Source: Deltaproteobacteria bacterium
GTDB taxonomy: Bacteria > Myxococcota > B64-G9
Reading direction: 5' to 3'
NCBI GenBank assembly: GCA_003647095.1
Contig: QMME01000005.1
Coordinates: 1 to 29,142, forward strand
DNA length: 29,142 nucleotides
The translations under genes were made by a program, and so were the position numbers. Positions 27,364 through 29,142 of this stretch are shown in pieces; position 1 is the first letter of the stretch, and the number at the start of each line of letters is the position of its first letter. The notes below the pieces were generated by a model that did no database searches, had not been told where the DNA came from, and worked only from the letters and a program-made list of their open reading frames with translations.

Positions 27364-29142
27364 ATGAAGAAAATAGCGGCCGGTTTGTTTTCAGCGTTAT
27401 TCGTTTGCACGTTGCTTTCCGCCGGGTGTGACGATCCCCGGGTTCAGAACACAACCAAGGATATCTTCGCCGTGAAAATCGTCGTTGATCCCGCCAGGCC
27501 GAGCTACGAGATCGGCGACGAGGTCGTGCTCGACTACATCGTGTTCGACTGGCTGGGCAACCGTATCGAAGGAATACCGGCCAGCTGGGACAATCCCGAT
27601 CCCCCCGGCGCACAACCCTTGGGTGAAAACCGGTTTCGCTTCCAGCACATCGGTGCCTATTCCTGGCGGGTGACCCTGGCCCCGCCCTACGGACTCAGCG
27701 ACCGGGTTACCTTGATGGTGCCGGCCCATCCTGCCACCATGGAGATCACGGTGACACCGGAGCAGGATCACTACCTGGTGGGCGATCAGGTGGAGCTCGG
27801 GCTGCTGGTCTACGACCAGGAGAACAACCTAATGACCGGGGTGGCGGCCGACTGGGACGTTCCCGCCTCCTCCCAGGCCCGCCCCGACGGCGGGCTGAGA
27901 TACACCTTGCTGGCGGAAGGTATGCTGACCTGGACCGCCACCTTGCAAGCGCCCTGGAGCCTGCAGCAGTCACGTACCCTGCTGGTGGACGGCAGCGGCC
28001 CGCAGGTGGTCATCGATTCTCCGGAACGCGGCGACACCATACTGGTAACCGATGCCCAGGCGACCATGACCGTCTCGGGCCGGGTGAGCGATCAGCCCTC
28101 CGGGGTTGACGTGGTGTACCTGCGCGGCAACCACGCCGGGGAACAACAGGTCGCCCTGCAGGCGGACGGCAGCTTCGCAGTCGAGGTTCCGGTTCGACAG
28201 GGCATGAACACCGTGGAGATCGAGGCCAGCGATCTTTCGGGCAACGTCTCGCGGCAGGTGCGCTCGGCCTACGTCTCCACCGATTTCTTCGCGCTGGCCG
28301 CCGACGGCCAGGGACGCAGCCACGTTCCCGGCGCCGAGACGGTGACGCTGGCCGCCAGCGCCTTCGATCGCGGCAGCCCGACGGACAATCCGCCCTTCGA
28401 TCCCTGCTCCCTGGATGCCGGGGGAAACTACTCGTGTACCGAGATCACCGACCTGGCCACGGTGCTGGAGCTGGCCCTGAACAACGTCGACTTCGCCGCC
28501 AGCCAGCCGGACCAGCATTTCAACTGGCAGCTGGTCGACCAGGCCTGGCAGTTCGACCTGACCGACGATATCCAGGTCAAGGCCACCCTGGAGGGCGACT
28601 TCGACGTCGACATCGGCTTTTCCAGCCTGCGGGCGGGCCTGGCCAAGGTGCTCGAGCTGGCTCCCCGGGACGGGGGATTGCATGCCGGGCTGGAGTACGG
28701 GCCCACCGGCAGCGGCCCGGATGATCGCCCCGGCCTCGATGCTTCCTATGGTTTGCTGGGAACGCTCACCTTCAACGTCTGGCTCGATCTCACCGCCACC
28801 GACCCCGCCGTACAGGTGGGCCTGTGCTTGCTGGCCGACAACCTCTGCAATCCCGATCCACCCAACGACTGCCTGAGCGACTACCTGGTGGCCTGCAACG
28901 CCCCGGGCCAGGCCGTGCCCATCGCCCAGGCGGTGTCATCGATAGATACTCCCACCCTGCTGGCCCTGTCGGTGGACCAGATGCCCGCCACCCTGGACCT
29001 GGACATCGGCCTGGACGCCGGCTTCATGCCCGAGGCCTCGCTGAGCAACCTGCAGGTGGATCTTTCCAACTCCACCCTCGACGCCAGCGCGATCGAGGAC
29101 ATCACCATCAACATCGGCACCATCCGCTTCGCTTCCTTCGAG
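27364..29142 (+). CDS. Large Ig-like-domain lipoprotein, C-terminus cut by window edge
   Basis: Open from the ATG at 27364 (GGGAGGAAG upstream) to the right edge, 593 codons without a stop. The N-terminus is a clear lipoprotein signal: MKK, a hydrophobic core, and Cys22 after LSAG, followed by Asp-Asp. In E. coli Asp at +2 would keep it in the inner membrane; whether that rule holds here is unknown. Residues about 35-215 look like two repeated beta-sandwich units (VDPARPSYEIGDEVVLDYIVFDWLGN and VTPEQDHYLVGDQVELGLLVYDQENN are alike). Residues about 218-305 are an Ig-like domain (VSGRVSDQPSGVD, NTVEIEASDLSGNVS). The rest is Asp-rich with several Cys pairs (CSLDAGGNYSC, CLLADNLC). It is probably an exported surface or periplasmic protein; no specific function can be assigned. 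Confidence 0.88.
   Translation, partial: MKKIAAGLFSALFVCTLLSAGCDDPRVQNTTKDIFAVKIVVDPARPSYEIGDEVVLDYIVFDWLGNRIEGIPASWDNPDPPGAQPLGENRFRFQHIGAYSWRVTLAPPYGLSDRVTLMVPAHPATMEITVTPEQDHYLVGDQVELGLLVYDQENNLMTGVAADWDVPASSQARPDGGLRYTLLAEGMLTWTATLQAPWSLQQSRTLLVDGSGPQVVIDSPERGDTILVTDAQATMTVSGRVSDQPSGVDVVYLRGNHAGEQQVALQADGSFAVEVPVRQGMNTVEIEASDLSGNVSRQVRSAYVSTDFFALAADGQGRSHVPGAETVTLAASAFDRGSPTDNPPFDPCSLDAGGNYSCTEITDLATVLELALNNVDFAASQPDQHFNWQLVDQAWQFDLTDDIQVKATLEGDFDVDIGFSSLRAGLAKVLELAPRDGGLHAGLEYGPTGSGPDDRPGLDASYGLLGTLTFNVWLDLTATDPAVQVGLCLLADNLCNPDPPNDCLSDYLVACNAPGQAVPIAQAVSSIDTPTLLALSVDQMPATLDLDIGLDAGFMPEASLSNLQVDLSNSTLDASAIEDITINIGTIRFASFE

Noticed and set aside
1..29142. CRISPR arrays, insertion sequences, prophage genes, tRNA or rRNA
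   Set aside because: No regularly spaced repeats, transposase-like frames, terminal repeats, or tRNA or rRNA sequences were recognised on reading either strand.

Overview
The window is the replication-origin neighbourhood of a high-GC Gram-negative chromosome. Gene content points to the old Deltaproteobacteria (Myxococcota, Desulfobacterota or a relative): a stand-alone set of F0 ATP synthase genes, a bactofilin next to parAB, a long Gram-negative type GyrB, many secreted lipoprotein features and many TTG/GTG starts. The species cannot be named from this sequence.

Left arm, minus strand, transcribed away from the origin: dnaA, dnaN, recF, gyrB and a FabH-type ketoacyl-ACP synthase (16.1 to 8.6 kb). 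A plus-strand uncharacterised coiled-coil protein (7.3-8.6 kb) sits between this block and gyrA, convergent with fabH and divergent from gyrA. gyrA is translationally coupled to a TPR lipoprotein. Then come atpZ, an AtpI-like gene, atpB, atpE and atpF (F0 only; no F1 genes follow) and the N-terminal part of an LD-carboxypeptidase that runs off the left edge.

Right arm, plus strand: rpmH, rnpA, yidD, yidC, jag, an unrecognised 69-residue gene, mnmE, mnmG, rsmG, parA, parB and a bactofilin (16.5-26.0 kb). Most of these genes overlap or nearly abut. Two parS sites lie inside mnmG, just upstream of parAB. After this conserved block come a minus-strand protein with two copies of a CCCH metal-binding module, a minus-strand PilZ protein, and a plus-strand Ig-like lipoprotein that runs off the right edge.

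The strand switch lies in the 403-bp dnaA-rpmH gap, which has an inverted pair of DnaA boxes (one perfect). The dnaN-dnaA gap has an AT-rich tract, a TAG triplet run and TTTCCACC repeats. Together they suggest a bipartite origin flanking dnaA. No tRNA, rRNA, insertion sequence, prophage or CRISPR array was seen. Most of the window is core genome; the less familiar parts are the 7.3-kb gene, the 69-residue gene, the CCCH-repeat protein, the gyrA leader hairpins and the PilZ promoter palindrome.
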